A DNA stretch of 64,000 bases from Winogradskyella helgolandensis (GTDB taxonomy: Bacteria > Bacteroidota > Bacteroidia > Flavobacteriales > Flavobacteriaceae), in contig NZ_JABFHO010000001.1 in assembly GCF_013404085.1 (NCBI RefSeq), positions 4,229,501 to 4,293,500 on the forward strand, given 5' to 3'. Positions 49,072 to 56,887 of this stretch are shown here, one piece after another; the first letter of the stretch is position 1, and the number at the start of each line of letters is the position of its first letter. The translations under genes were made by a program, and so were the position numbers. A model generated the notes under the pieces. The model worked only from the letters and a program-made list of their open reading frames with translations, was not told the DNA's origin and did not search any database.

Positions 49072-49116
49072 AACTATTATTATAGTTGTATAACTACAAA
49101 AATAGTTATACATTTG
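49072..49116 (+). promoter_or_regulatory. Promoter and candidate BlaI operators of the blaI-M56 pair
   Basis: TTG at 49086-49088 and an exact TACATTTG at 49109-49116 are 20 bases apart, 30 bases before the start. Two copies of AACTA-N6-TAGTT, at 49072-49087 and 49092-49107, lie 20 bp apart (two helical turns) over the promoter. Between them TAGTT-GTAT-AACTA forms another dyad. ACTACA-type dyads are the known operators of BlaI/MecI repressors, so autoregulation is likely. Confidence 0.6.
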
Positions 49117-49145
49117 AATTTTAATTAACAATAGATTTTACTCCT

Positions 49146-49505
49146 ATGCAAAAGCTAACCAATAAAGAAGAAGAAATAATGCACATTTTATGGAAGCTAG
49201 AAAAAGCTTTTGTAAAAGATGTATTAGCTGAAATATTAGTAGACAAACCACATTATAACACGCTTTCCACTATCATAAGAAATCTTGAAGAAAAAGGGTA
49301 TGTTAGTTATAATGCCTATGGCAAAACGCATCAATACTTTCCTATTGTGACTAAAGAAGACTATAAGACCAAGTTTATGAATACTGCTATTGAAAACTAC
49401 TTCAATAACTCTTATAAAAATGTGGTTTCTTTTTTTGCAAAAGAAGAAAAAATAAGTGTTGATGAGTTAAAAGAGATTATTACATTAATAGAAAACAAAA
49501 AATAA
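49146..49505 (+). CDS. BlaI/MecI/CopY-family repressor
   Basis: This 119-residue winged-helix repressor controls the adjacent sensor gene and perhaps others. It shows KLTNKEEEIMHILWKLEKAF at the start, the recognition helix in HYNTLSTIIRNLEEKGYVSY, and the dimerisation/cleavage region near the C-terminus. It precedes the M56 sensor gene by 2 bases. In known pairs the sensor protease inactivates the repressor. Beta-lactam response is not implied here. Confidence 0.9.
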   Translation: MQKLTNKEEEIMHILWKLEKAFVKDVLAEILVDKPHYNTLSTIIRNLEEKGYVSYNAYGKTHQYFPIVTKEDYKTKFMNTAIENYFNNSYKNVVSFFAKEEKISVDELKEIITLIENKK

Positions 49506-49507
49506 TT

Positions 49508-51922
49508 ATGGAATATCTACTTAAAGCTTCAGCCGTAATTGTTCTAATGTATTTGTGTTTTTACCTTTTTTTGAAGAAGGAAACGTTTTTTGAGCATAAC
49601 CGATGGTTTCTCTTAACTGGATTATTATTAGCTATTGTTTTTCCATTCATTGTGATTCCTGTTTATATACCGATAGAACCTTTAGCAACACAAACAACTA
49701 CACTTATACCATCTACACCTTCCAGTTTTGGCACTATTGCACAACCTGAAGTTGTATTTGATTGGTTTAAACTTATACCTATATTATATAGCATTGGATT
49801 GTCTATATTTTTAATTCAATTTGTGGTTCAGTTTGGATCCTTAGTTTTTCTGCTTCTAAAAAATCCAAAACAGAAAGCGCAGCGTTTCACTTATGTGATT
49901 GTAAACACTAAAATTTCACCGTTTTCATTTTTTAAATGGATAGTTTATAACCCTGATTCTTATAAAGAGGAAGAACTTCAACTTATTCTAGCCCATGAGA
50001 AAGTTCATGTTAACCAATTACATTCAATAGATATTTTACTCACACAATTAGCCTGCGTTGTCTTTTGGTTCAACCCTTTAATTTGGTTATACCGAAAAGA
50101 AGTCCGACAAAACTTAGAATATATAGCCGATTTTAAAAGTCAAAATAATTCTAACGCTAAAAAGGATTATCAGCATTTATTATTAAAAACTAGTGTCGCT
50201 AATCACGACACCATATTATCTAATAACTTTTATAATTCATCAATCAAAAAACGAATCCTTATGTTAAACAAATCGAGATCAGACAGAAAAAACCAGTGGA
50301 AATACGTGTTAATGTTACCGCTTTTGGCTGGCTTACTAATTAGTATGAATACGGAAACTGTTTATATCGAAACCGAAACACTATCCATAAATTCAGAAGA
50401 CAGCTCCCAATTTGAAGTTTCAAAAAACACATCAGATGCCGAACTAAACGCTATGACCAAGACTATAGCTAACAAAGGAGGAACTTTAGTATTTACTAAA
50501 ATTAAAAGAAATGACGCAAATGAGCTCACTAAAATTTTTTTAAAATTAAATAATCATAGTTATGGAGGTGGTGATTCTAACAACACCATAAACTCGTTTA
50601 TTATTTATAAAGAATGGTTTGGCGATAAAGGTGGTTTTGTTGGACGAATTGAAGGTGCAACCTTACACTTTGAAAATGCGGATTTAATTAAGGATGCCGA
50701 AAAAACTAATGCACTTCAAAATAGAGCTATTAAAGCCATCTTAAAAAGAGGTATTCAGAATGAAGATGACTATAAAAGGTTTCAACAGCAACACGCTAGA
50801 TATAACAATAAAACAAATGATGAGCAAACGAAACCTAAGGATTCCATTATATCACAAGGTATAATGCTAAAGTTTACAAATCAAATGAACGATAAACGTT
50901 TAGAAGAATTTAAAACACTTTTAAGGTCTAGAGATGTACAAATGAAAATTAAACGCATAAATCGTAATAAAGAAAACAAAATTAGTAATTTGAATATTGA
51001 ATTTAAATCTAAAAATAATACAGCGAATTATAAAGCCAAAAATGAAGATGGTATACGACCTTTCAATTTTGAAATGACTGATAAAACATTTGGTATAAGC
51101 AATTTAAAAGAAGAGGTGCAAATTGAAGAGACTATAATGGTATATAATTCAGAAAAATCAACTTCTGGTGACAGCCAAAATGATACGCTATATTTTAAAA
51201 TAGCAAAACAAAAAACACATACTAATGATTCTATTTACTTTTCAATCGATTCAACCGTAGTAGAAAACTTATCTAAAGTAAAGTCCGATCATTACTATGA
51301 AGGAGATAAAACTTTAAAGATTAATAATATCAGCGAGGAGATTATTATACATCAACCCCAAAAAGCGTATAAAAATATTACATATCAATCTAATAAAAAT
51401 CCAAAGCCCTTAGTTATTGTTAATGGTAAAGAAGTGTCTTCGGACTACTTAAAATCCATTTCGGCGGAAATTATCGAAAGTATGACTATTTTAAAAGGAG
51501 AGAAGGCTATAAACCAATATGGTGAAAAAGGTGAAAATGGAGTCATTGAATTAACTACAAAAGAAAGTGTAATCATCACAAAAAAAGATAACCCACTTCA
51601 AATTACGAGATCAGAATTAACAAGTGTTACCTTTATAGATGACGAAGATGCTTCAAAAAATGCCTCTATCGCCTATATTTCAAAATATACAACAGATGAC
51701 GTCTTAGACAGCCACAAAGCAAATCTCGAAAACATTGGAATTAGCGTTAACTATTCAAAATTAAAACGCAATAAAGTTGGCGAGATTACGAATATAAAAA
51801 TTAGTCTTGATGATGGAGAAGGCAGTAAAACGAGTGCAACCTGGAAAGTTAATGACGGCATTCCCAATATAGAATATGGTAAATCCGAAGGGAAATTAAT
51901 TACAAGAACAAAACAGAAATAG
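49508..51922 (+). CDS. M56 (BlaR1-like) membrane metallopeptidase sensor
   Basis: This 804-residue protein has membrane helices near 3-20, 33-52, 88-117 and 170-190 and a zinc-protease motif HEKVH (163-167) in a cytoplasmic loop. A helix at about 255-272 leads to a large exported C-terminal part. That part contains KPLVIVNGKEVSSDYLKSIS and GEKGENGVIELTTK, which resemble the plug region of TonB-dependent receptors. This is a common arrangement in Bacteroidota, replacing the penicillin-binding sensor of BlaR1. The signal is unknown. Confidence 0.87.
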   Translation: MEYLLKASAVIVLMYLCFYLFLKKETFFEHNRWFLLTGLLLAIVFPFIVIPVYIPIEPLATQTTTLIPSTPSSFGTIAQPEVVFDWFKLIPILYSIGLSIFLIQFVVQFGSLVFLLLKNPKQKAQRFTYVIVNTKISPFSFFKWIVYNPDSYKEEELQLILAHEKVHVNQLHSIDILLTQLACVVFWFNPLIWLYRKEVRQNLEYIADFKSQNNSNAKKDYQHLLLKTSVANHDTILSNNFYNSSIKKRILMLNKSRSDRKNQWKYVLMLPLLAGLLISMNTETVYIETETLSINSEDSSQFEVSKNTSDAELNAMTKTIANKGGTLVFTKIKRNDANELTKIFLKLNNHSYGGGDSNNTINSFIIYKEWFGDKGGFVGRIEGATLHFENADLIKDAEKTNALQNRAIKAILKRGIQNEDDYKRFQQQHARYNNKTNDEQTKPKDSIISQGIMLKFTNQMNDKRLEEFKTLLRSRDVQMKIKRINRNKENKISNLNIEFKSKNNTANYKAKNEDGIRPFNFEMTDKTFGISNLKEEVQIEETIMVYNSEKSTSGDSQNDTLYFKIAKQKTHTNDSIYFSIDSTVVENLSKVKSDHYYEGDKTLKINNISEEIIIHQPQKAYKNITYQSNKNPKPLVIVNGKEVSSDYLKSISAEIIESMTILKGEKAINQYGEKGENGVIELTTKESVIITKKDNPLQITRSELTSVTFIDDEDASKNASIAYISKYTTDDVLDSHKANLENIGISVNYSKLKRNKVGEITNIKISLDDGEGSKTSATWKVNDGIPNIEYGKSEGKLITRTKQK

Positions 51923-51938
51923 TACTCCTTTAAAAAAC

Positions 51939-51976
51939 AAAAAGCCAAACTAAAATCAATTAGTTTGGCTTTTTTA
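51939..51976. terminator. Bidirectional terminator between converging genes
   Basis: The stem AAAAAGCCAAACTAA and its complement is flanked by A and T tracts. It lies between the M56 gene and the endonuclease gene and should serve both. Confidence 0.88.
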
Positions 51977-51994
51977 TTTTTAAATACACCTTCC

Positions 51995-53956
51995 TTAATC
52001 TACAATAATTTTCTTAATTACAGATTGATTATTACTCGTTAACTTCAAAAGGTACATTCCCGAAGTCACATCTAAATCTATATAGTCCTCAACAGATTGC
52101 GATTGCTTTAAAAGTTTTCCATCTATAGAATAAACGTCAACATCTGCATTAGCATTTAATCCTGAAATATAAACACGTCCCGATGTTGGATTAGGATATA
52201 AAGCGACTTTAAGTTCCGTGTTATCATCAACACTTAATACCTGAGTCCATGCTTCACCAATCATATTTCCCCAAATATATTCTATCATATCTGGTTGATC
52301 TATAAACGGGTTTCTATTAAACTGCCAGTTATAAATCACATTATTTCTATTCATTTCAAAATCGTCTGGCGGATCATTTCTATGCCATTCTAATAAGGTT
52401 GCTAAATCACCAAACTCACCAACATTTCCTTCAGGAAAACCATTTACAATTTCCAAACCATTATAACGCACAGCCATATAGAACACTCCTCTTGCCACAT
52501 CTCCTTTAAATTTACCTGCAGTACCAGTTGGTCCATTATACTCACCATAAAACTGGTTATTTCTAGAACTATTCTCAGGTCCATCTACTGCTCTTAACGC
52601 ATGTGCATCAGAATTTCCATGACGTAACGAATCCGCTTTTGTCGTCCAATAAATATCAACACCATCTGCAATTTCATCTTCTTCAATACTATCAAAGCCA
52701 CCACGAGATCTAGGAAACGTATGTTCTCTATTCCACTTTCCTGTACTTAAAGAATTTGTTTGAATATCTAATTTTGCACGTCCTTCTTCTAAATACACCA
52801 ACCATACCTCATTACTATTTTCCGGGTTTTCATCAGCCTCTTTTAAAATATCAATAACATCAGCATACGTTTGCGCTCTAACAATACTTGGGTCTGCCAC
52901 AATATCTTGTAATGCTTGTCGCAATTGTACATCTGCTAAACCATCTAAACTATTATAGTAGCCATTTGGTTGTGTACTTTCTACAATGCCATAGGTAGGT
53001 TCTAAAGGTGTTCCCCAGGCTGCAACTGTAAAATCGTTATCAACAACTCTAATTTCAATAGCTCCATTATTAGCAATAATAGGTTCTACCAAATCCAAAA
53101 ATCTAATTTTCAAAACCTCATCACCTTCATCATCAGCATCATCAATTAAAGTAATTGTAGTAGTTATGGTGTTTAGACCAGATGGAATAGTAAGACTTGT
53201 AGCACCTACAAAATCAGATGTATTAAACCCATCATTATCTAAACTTATATTGAAGTTTAAATCTGAAGTCACATCAGTATCTGCTGTAAACGTAATATCA
53301 AAAACGTCACCCTCTTCAACTTGTGCATCTACTACAGAAATCGTTATCGCATTAATTGTAATACCAGAACCATCATTCTCTCTTCTTGGAGTTGGAGTGG
53401 CAGCAGAAAAAGTGACATTATCCATGTCATCAACGTAGCGTTGAATAGATTTAGGATTGGCATTAGTACCATTATCATTATGCTGAACTGTTTGTCCAAG
53501 CTTGGTTAATAAACCAGTAGCATCAGAATCATTAGTACCATAAACCATCGCATCTATTAAATTAGTTTGAGTAGCCACAGTCTCTTCTGGGAAATCAAAA
53601 ATAGAAGCCTGGTAAATTGCTACAGCATCTGGTCCATTTTGTATAACATTTTCTGCCATTAAAGATTGTGGAAAAGGAGTCACGTTGACACTTCCTACCA
53701 CTAACAAACCATTAATATCGGTTGTTAAACCATTTAAATCATATGTAAAATAGCTTCGGTCTCCACCACTACTCGACCCATTGAAAAACACTAATATGTA
53801 ACCATCGGTTGAAAAATTTGGAGTTTCAGATTTTAACTCTATAAATTCATGGGTATCTATACTTGGAGTATCAGCATCCAACTCGTTAATCACTAAAACT
53901 TGAGACCAACTAAATCCTGAAATTAATAAGAGTAATACAATCGTAATTTTTTTCAT
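51995..53956 (-). CDS. Secreted endonuclease I with T9SS sorting domain
   Basis: I chose the ATG at 53956 (653 residues), where a signal peptide begins (MKKITIVLLLLISGFSWSQ). The upstream ATG at 53977 is less likely. The order is signal peptide, a lamin-tail-like domain (LVINELDADTPSIDTHEFIE), a Calx-beta-like segment, then the endonuclease I domain with its catalytic histidine in KWNREHTFPRS and later FKGDVARGVFYMAVRY. A type A sorting domain (VALYPNPTSGRVYI...) ends it. It should degrade extracellular DNA or RNA at the cell surface. Confidence 0.9.
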   Translation of the reverse strand: MKKITIVLLLLISGFSWSQVLVINELDADTPSIDTHEFIELKSETPNFSTDGYILVFFNGSSSGGDRSYFTYDLNGLTTDINGLLVVGSVNVTPFPQSLMAENVIQNGPDAVAIYQASIFDFPEETVATQTNLIDAMVYGTNDSDATGLLTKLGQTVQHNDNGTNANPKSIQRYVDDMDNVTFSAATPTPRRENDGSGITINAITISVVDAQVEEGDVFDITFTADTDVTSDLNFNISLDNDGFNTSDFVGATSLTIPSGLNTITTTITLIDDADDEGDEVLKIRFLDLVEPIIANNGAIEIRVVDNDFTVAAWGTPLEPTYGIVESTQPNGYYNSLDGLADVQLRQALQDIVADPSIVRAQTYADVIDILKEADENPENSNEVWLVYLEEGRAKLDIQTNSLSTGKWNREHTFPRSRGGFDSIEEDEIADGVDIYWTTKADSLRHGNSDAHALRAVDGPENSSRNNQFYGEYNGPTGTAGKFKGDVARGVFYMAVRYNGLEIVNGFPEGNVGEFGDLATLLEWHRNDPPDDFEMNRNNVIYNWQFNRNPFIDQPDMIEYIWGNMIGEAWTQVLSVDDNTELKVALYPNPTSGRVYISGLNANADVDVYSIDGKLLKQSQSVEDYIDLDVTSGMYLLKLTSNNQSVIKKIIVD

Positions 53957-54527
53957 CGCTTCGTTATTTTTTATCAAAGATAGTTTTAATATTAAACACT
54001 ATTGTTACTTCAAAATTAAATACAAAAAACAATTCATATAAAACATGAAATTTATCATACGTCAATAGCTCAAAAATGATGAAAAACTAAAAAACTGATG
54101 TTTTACTTATCATTAGCCTCTAGGATTGTAAAAACGAACTCAAAACAGCCCTATAAAAATATCAAATTAAAACAACAAACACGAATTTCATTAACAAATT
54201 AAAATCACTCTGTAGACAAGTCACATAATAATGAAACAAGTATAATCTTTTTAGTTATAAATTCAAATCCAAATTCATCAATTTAGATTAAAATATTTGG
54301 ACATACATAGGTTTAGGTTATATATTGAAAACTCAATCAAACAAATAACATATTTTATTAACCTCTAAACCCAAAAAATTATGATGACACTAGCTATATT
54401 AATCATTGAACTTATTTTAGCAATAGTCTAAAATTAACAACTGACCAATCCATCAACCAAAACATGTAGAGCTTAGTTCTAGAATAAGTTTTACTATTTT
54501 TGTTAAAGATTTACCATTCACAATAAC
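53957..54527. other. Non-coding gap, 571 bp
   Basis: This AT-rich region has no repeat or RNA that I recognise. A 16-codon hydrophobic frame begins at 54381 but is too short to call. The endonuclease promoter (minus strand) and the promoter of the following small gene must lie here. Confidence 0.4.
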
Positions 54528-54680
54528 ATGAAAAACAAAATCTTTAAACTTCTGGCTCAGCTTAACAAAGCCATACTTCCATCTTACTCAAAAAAACAAT
54601 TAGACCTCAGCAAAGCTTCTAAACTACAACTTGCTATCATCGGTTGGCGTGTTTATGTGACTAAGAATGCGCTTGGGTAA
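54528..54680 (+). CDS. 50-residue conserved-looking basic protein
   Basis: An ATG at 54528 opens 50 codons: MKNKIFKLLAQLNKAILPSY at the start, then a basic helical part ending AIIGWRVYVTKNALG. It resembles a small protein present in many Flavobacteriaceae that databases sometimes label SsrA-binding (from memory). It is too short for the SmpB fold, so I give no function. It is the last chromosomal gene before the cassette array. Confidence 0.6.
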   Translation: MKNKIFKLLAQLNKAILPSYSKKQLDLSKASKLQLAIIGWRVYVTKNALG

Positions 54681-54934
54681 ATTAAACCCCATAATAGTAT
54701 ATTATTACAGACGAAACTTTCAATATTTACAATATATCTGGCATACCTCCGTCTTAAAAAGACAAAATATTACAACTGTAACCTCTATGATGTGTTTAGA
54801 AATTACGGTTAGAACGCTTCACTATAAACTATTAAATATCAGATCTATTTGTTGTAATTTTAGTTATTTGGTTGAATCAAATTCTGATTTAACCAGTAAA
54901 ACATTAAAAATTATTATCTTAGTCATATAGAGCG

Positions 54935-54955
54935 GATATAGTTAATAACTATATC
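54935..54955. other. 21-bp dyad at the left edge of the cassette array
   Basis: GATATAGTTA and TAACTATATC flank a single base. The dyad ends 5 bases before the GTT (54961) that opens the first cassette. No repeat of the A-H family precedes this cassette, so this is where an attI-like primary site would be expected. There is no T-run for a terminator. A recombinase-binding role is inference. Confidence 0.4.
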
Positions 54956-54972
54956 TAATTGTTGCCATTAAT

Positions 54973-55575
54973 ATGATAAAAGTCATTGTCTACTTACTAA
55001 TTTTAGTTCCTCTAATTAGTTTCTCGCAAAATTGGCAAATTCCTGAAATTGATTGGGAAGGGAAAACTGAAACGGAAAATAATTACATTGAATTGCTAAA
55101 ATTGAAAGATAGAAATTCATTAATAGTTAAAATTGGATATTCATCTTATTGGACAAAAGGACAGAATTCTGAATTTATCGTTTACCAAAATGACGGAAAA
55201 GTGAAACGATCTATTGTTTATCAACCAAACTCAACTGAATTTAAAACAAAAGTTGAGCGGAAAAGAATTAAGAAAAAACACTATGAATATTATTGGAATT
55301 ATTTGCGCCAATGTATAACGGGAAATAAATTGAAAATCGATAAATCTAAACTAAACATAACCGAGAAAAAAGGAAAAGAAGAAGGAACTGTTCAAAGTAT
55401 GTCAATAAGTGATGGAGCAAATTATCACTTTCAAATCTGCCAAGGAAAGAATTATATCGCTTATGGAAGTTACGAACCAAAAGTCTATATTGAAAATGAA
55501 TATCCAGGTTCTGAAGAAAGACAAAAATTAGTCAATTTAATGAACGGATTTGAAAGATTAACAGAAAAATACTAA
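54973..55575 (+). CDS. Cassette 1: secreted protein of unknown function
   Basis: This 200-residue protein has a signal peptide (about 1-19, ending FSQNW) and a soluble mature part with no motif I recognise (EYYWNYLRQCITGNKLKIDK in the middle). The ATG is 12 bases after the cassette-opening GTT. The TAA stop is itself the first three bases of the 10-base complementary end TAATGGCAAC, so the cassette has no spare sequence. A location outside the cytoplasm is inferred from the signal. Confidence 0.72.
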   Translation: MIKVIVYLLILVPLISFSQNWQIPEIDWEGKTETENNYIELLKLKDRNSLIVKIGYSSYWTKGQNSEFIVYQNDGKVKRSIVYQPNSTEFKTKVERKRIKKKHYEYYWNYLRQCITGNKLKIDKSKLNITEKKGKEEGTVQSMSISDGANYHFQICQGKNYIAYGSYEPKVYIENEYPGSEERQKLVNLMNGFERLTEKY

Positions 55576-55712
55576 TGGCAACACCGTATATAATTTATTG
55601 CTGGCTTTTTGCCTACTTACGAAAGTCCTCGCGGACTTTCTTGGCTGGTAATTATTTACTAAATTAGTTGCTTAAAACACGCAACAAACCATATACAAAC
55701 ACGTTGTAGCAC
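55573..55712 (+). repeat. attC-like repeat A (subfamily 1)
   Basis: The left end TAATGGCAAC matches the complement of cassette 1's start, and the right end GTTGTAGCAC opens cassette 2. AAC to GTT spans 126 bp. The outer arms are GTATATAATTTATTGC and GCAACAAACCATATAC, and the central hairpin is GAAAGTCC-TCGC-GGACTTTC. Left and right flanks do not match each other, so there is no target duplication. Confidence 0.88.
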
Positions 55713-55730
55713 ATTACTACCCATTGAAAT

Positions 55731-56702
55731 ATGAGCGATGATATAATAAGAGATTTCCCAAATTTAAATGATGCAAAAGAAGCAATTGAGAGAATAAAAG
55801 AAAAAGGGTTTCCTAACTATGATAATTTTAAAAACCACAATGAATATATCAAAGTTGTATCGGATTTGATTACAGAAGAATTTGGAAACTTACCGAACTT
55901 ACTTTCAATACTTCCACGAAAGAATTTTGCGATGGATATTTTTCGTGTTAGACCTTTGGACGATATCCAAAATATTAATCTCTTTTCGCAACACAGTTAT
56001 CCCCCAATAAATGTTGTTGGATTTGGCAGATGTAATTTTCCGAATTACCCTGTGTTCTATGGCTCTAATAATCCGCTTACAGCGTTGCTTGAAGTTGCAA
56101 GAGAAAATGGTGGCACTAGTAAAAAATATTGTATTTCAAAATGGAATATAGAATCCGAAAATGATATAATATTTCAGAGTTTTATTCAAGCTAAACTTAT
56201 TGAAAATAGTGACTACGATGGATTGAGAGAGTCACAAAGAAAACGAATAAATGAACCTTTCAAAGGAAAATTAACTCAAGGACAATGCGATGGAATAATA
56301 TTGCTATTAGAGTTTCTAGATACCTGTTTTATAACTGACAAGAAATATGCTGTTTCATCCTGTTTAGCTCATAGAGCAATTTATTCAGAGCACAATTTGA
56401 AAACAGATATTCTAATGTATCCGAGTATACAAACTCAATATACTGGAATAAATTTCGCAATAAATCCTAATTATGTAGATAATTATATGCAACTGAATAG
56501 GTTGTATATTATGGAATTAGTCAAATACAACCCTGAAACACGTGAAATGAAATTTTCATTAAGCCAATATGGAGAAATAAAAGGAAATGGTATTACTTGG
56601 AAAAATATAAATCCCAATGACCAAAATTATTTGAATATTGTAAAAGATGATTTTAACGATTTATTAGGTCCAGATTCGGAATCTAGTTTTGAGGAAATAT
56701 AA
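55731..56702 (+). CDS. Cassette 2: RES-domain protein
   Basis: This 323-residue protein contains a RES domain. The three name-giving residues appear as Arg72 in FRVRP, Glu121 in TALLEVA and Ser232 in YPSIQ, with GFGRCNFP and VFYGSNNPLTALLEV around the pocket. RES toxins of toxin-antitoxin pairs break down NAD+. Here the protein has about 65 extra N-terminal residues and no Xre antitoxin gene in the cassette, so a stand-alone NAD-linked enzyme or an unpaired toxin is possible. Confidence 0.72.
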   Translation: MSDDIIRDFPNLNDAKEAIERIKEKGFPNYDNFKNHNEYIKVVSDLITEEFGNLPNLLSILPRKNFAMDIFRVRPLDDIQNINLFSQHSYPPINVVGFGRCNFPNYPVFYGSNNPLTALLEVARENGGTSKKYCISKWNIESENDIIFQSFIQAKLIENSDYDGLRESQRKRINEPFKGKLTQGQCDGIILLLEFLDTCFITDKKYAVSSCLAHRAIYSEHNLKTDILMYPSIQTQYTGINFAINPNYVDNYMQLNRLYIMELVKYNPETREMKFSLSQYGEIKGNGITWKNINPNDQNYLNIVKDDFNDLLGPDSESSFEEI

Positions 56703-56705
56703 AAC

Positions 56706-56845
56706 GTGCTACAACAACGTGTATAATTAATTGCTTTGTTCTTCTCTACTTGCGAAAATTCCTGCGGAATTTTCACGGGTTCGTAAAAGTTTGCTAAATT
56801 AGTTGCTGAACCACGCAACTAATCATACACAAACACGTTGTGCGT
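56706..56845 (+). repeat. attC-like repeat B (subfamily 2)
   Basis: The left end GTGCTACAAC complements cassette 2's start, and the right end GTTGTGCGT opens cassette 3. AAC to GTT is 127 bp. The arms are GTGTATAATTAATTGC and GCAACTAATCATACAC, and the central hairpin GAAAATTCC-TGC-GGAATTTTC is perfect. Confidence 0.88.
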
Positions 56846-56887
56846 CATACAACCAATCTCTCGTGAAAAACAAAAATTGACTAAAAA

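Noticed and set aside
54381..54431. 16-codon hydrophobic frame as a leader peptide
   Set aside because: It is too short to support without conservation, and no attenuator structure was seen after it.
54667..54930. 87-residue plus-strand frame before the cassette array
   Set aside because: It overlaps the small gene ending at 54680 and its residue composition is random-like. I treat the region as non-coding.
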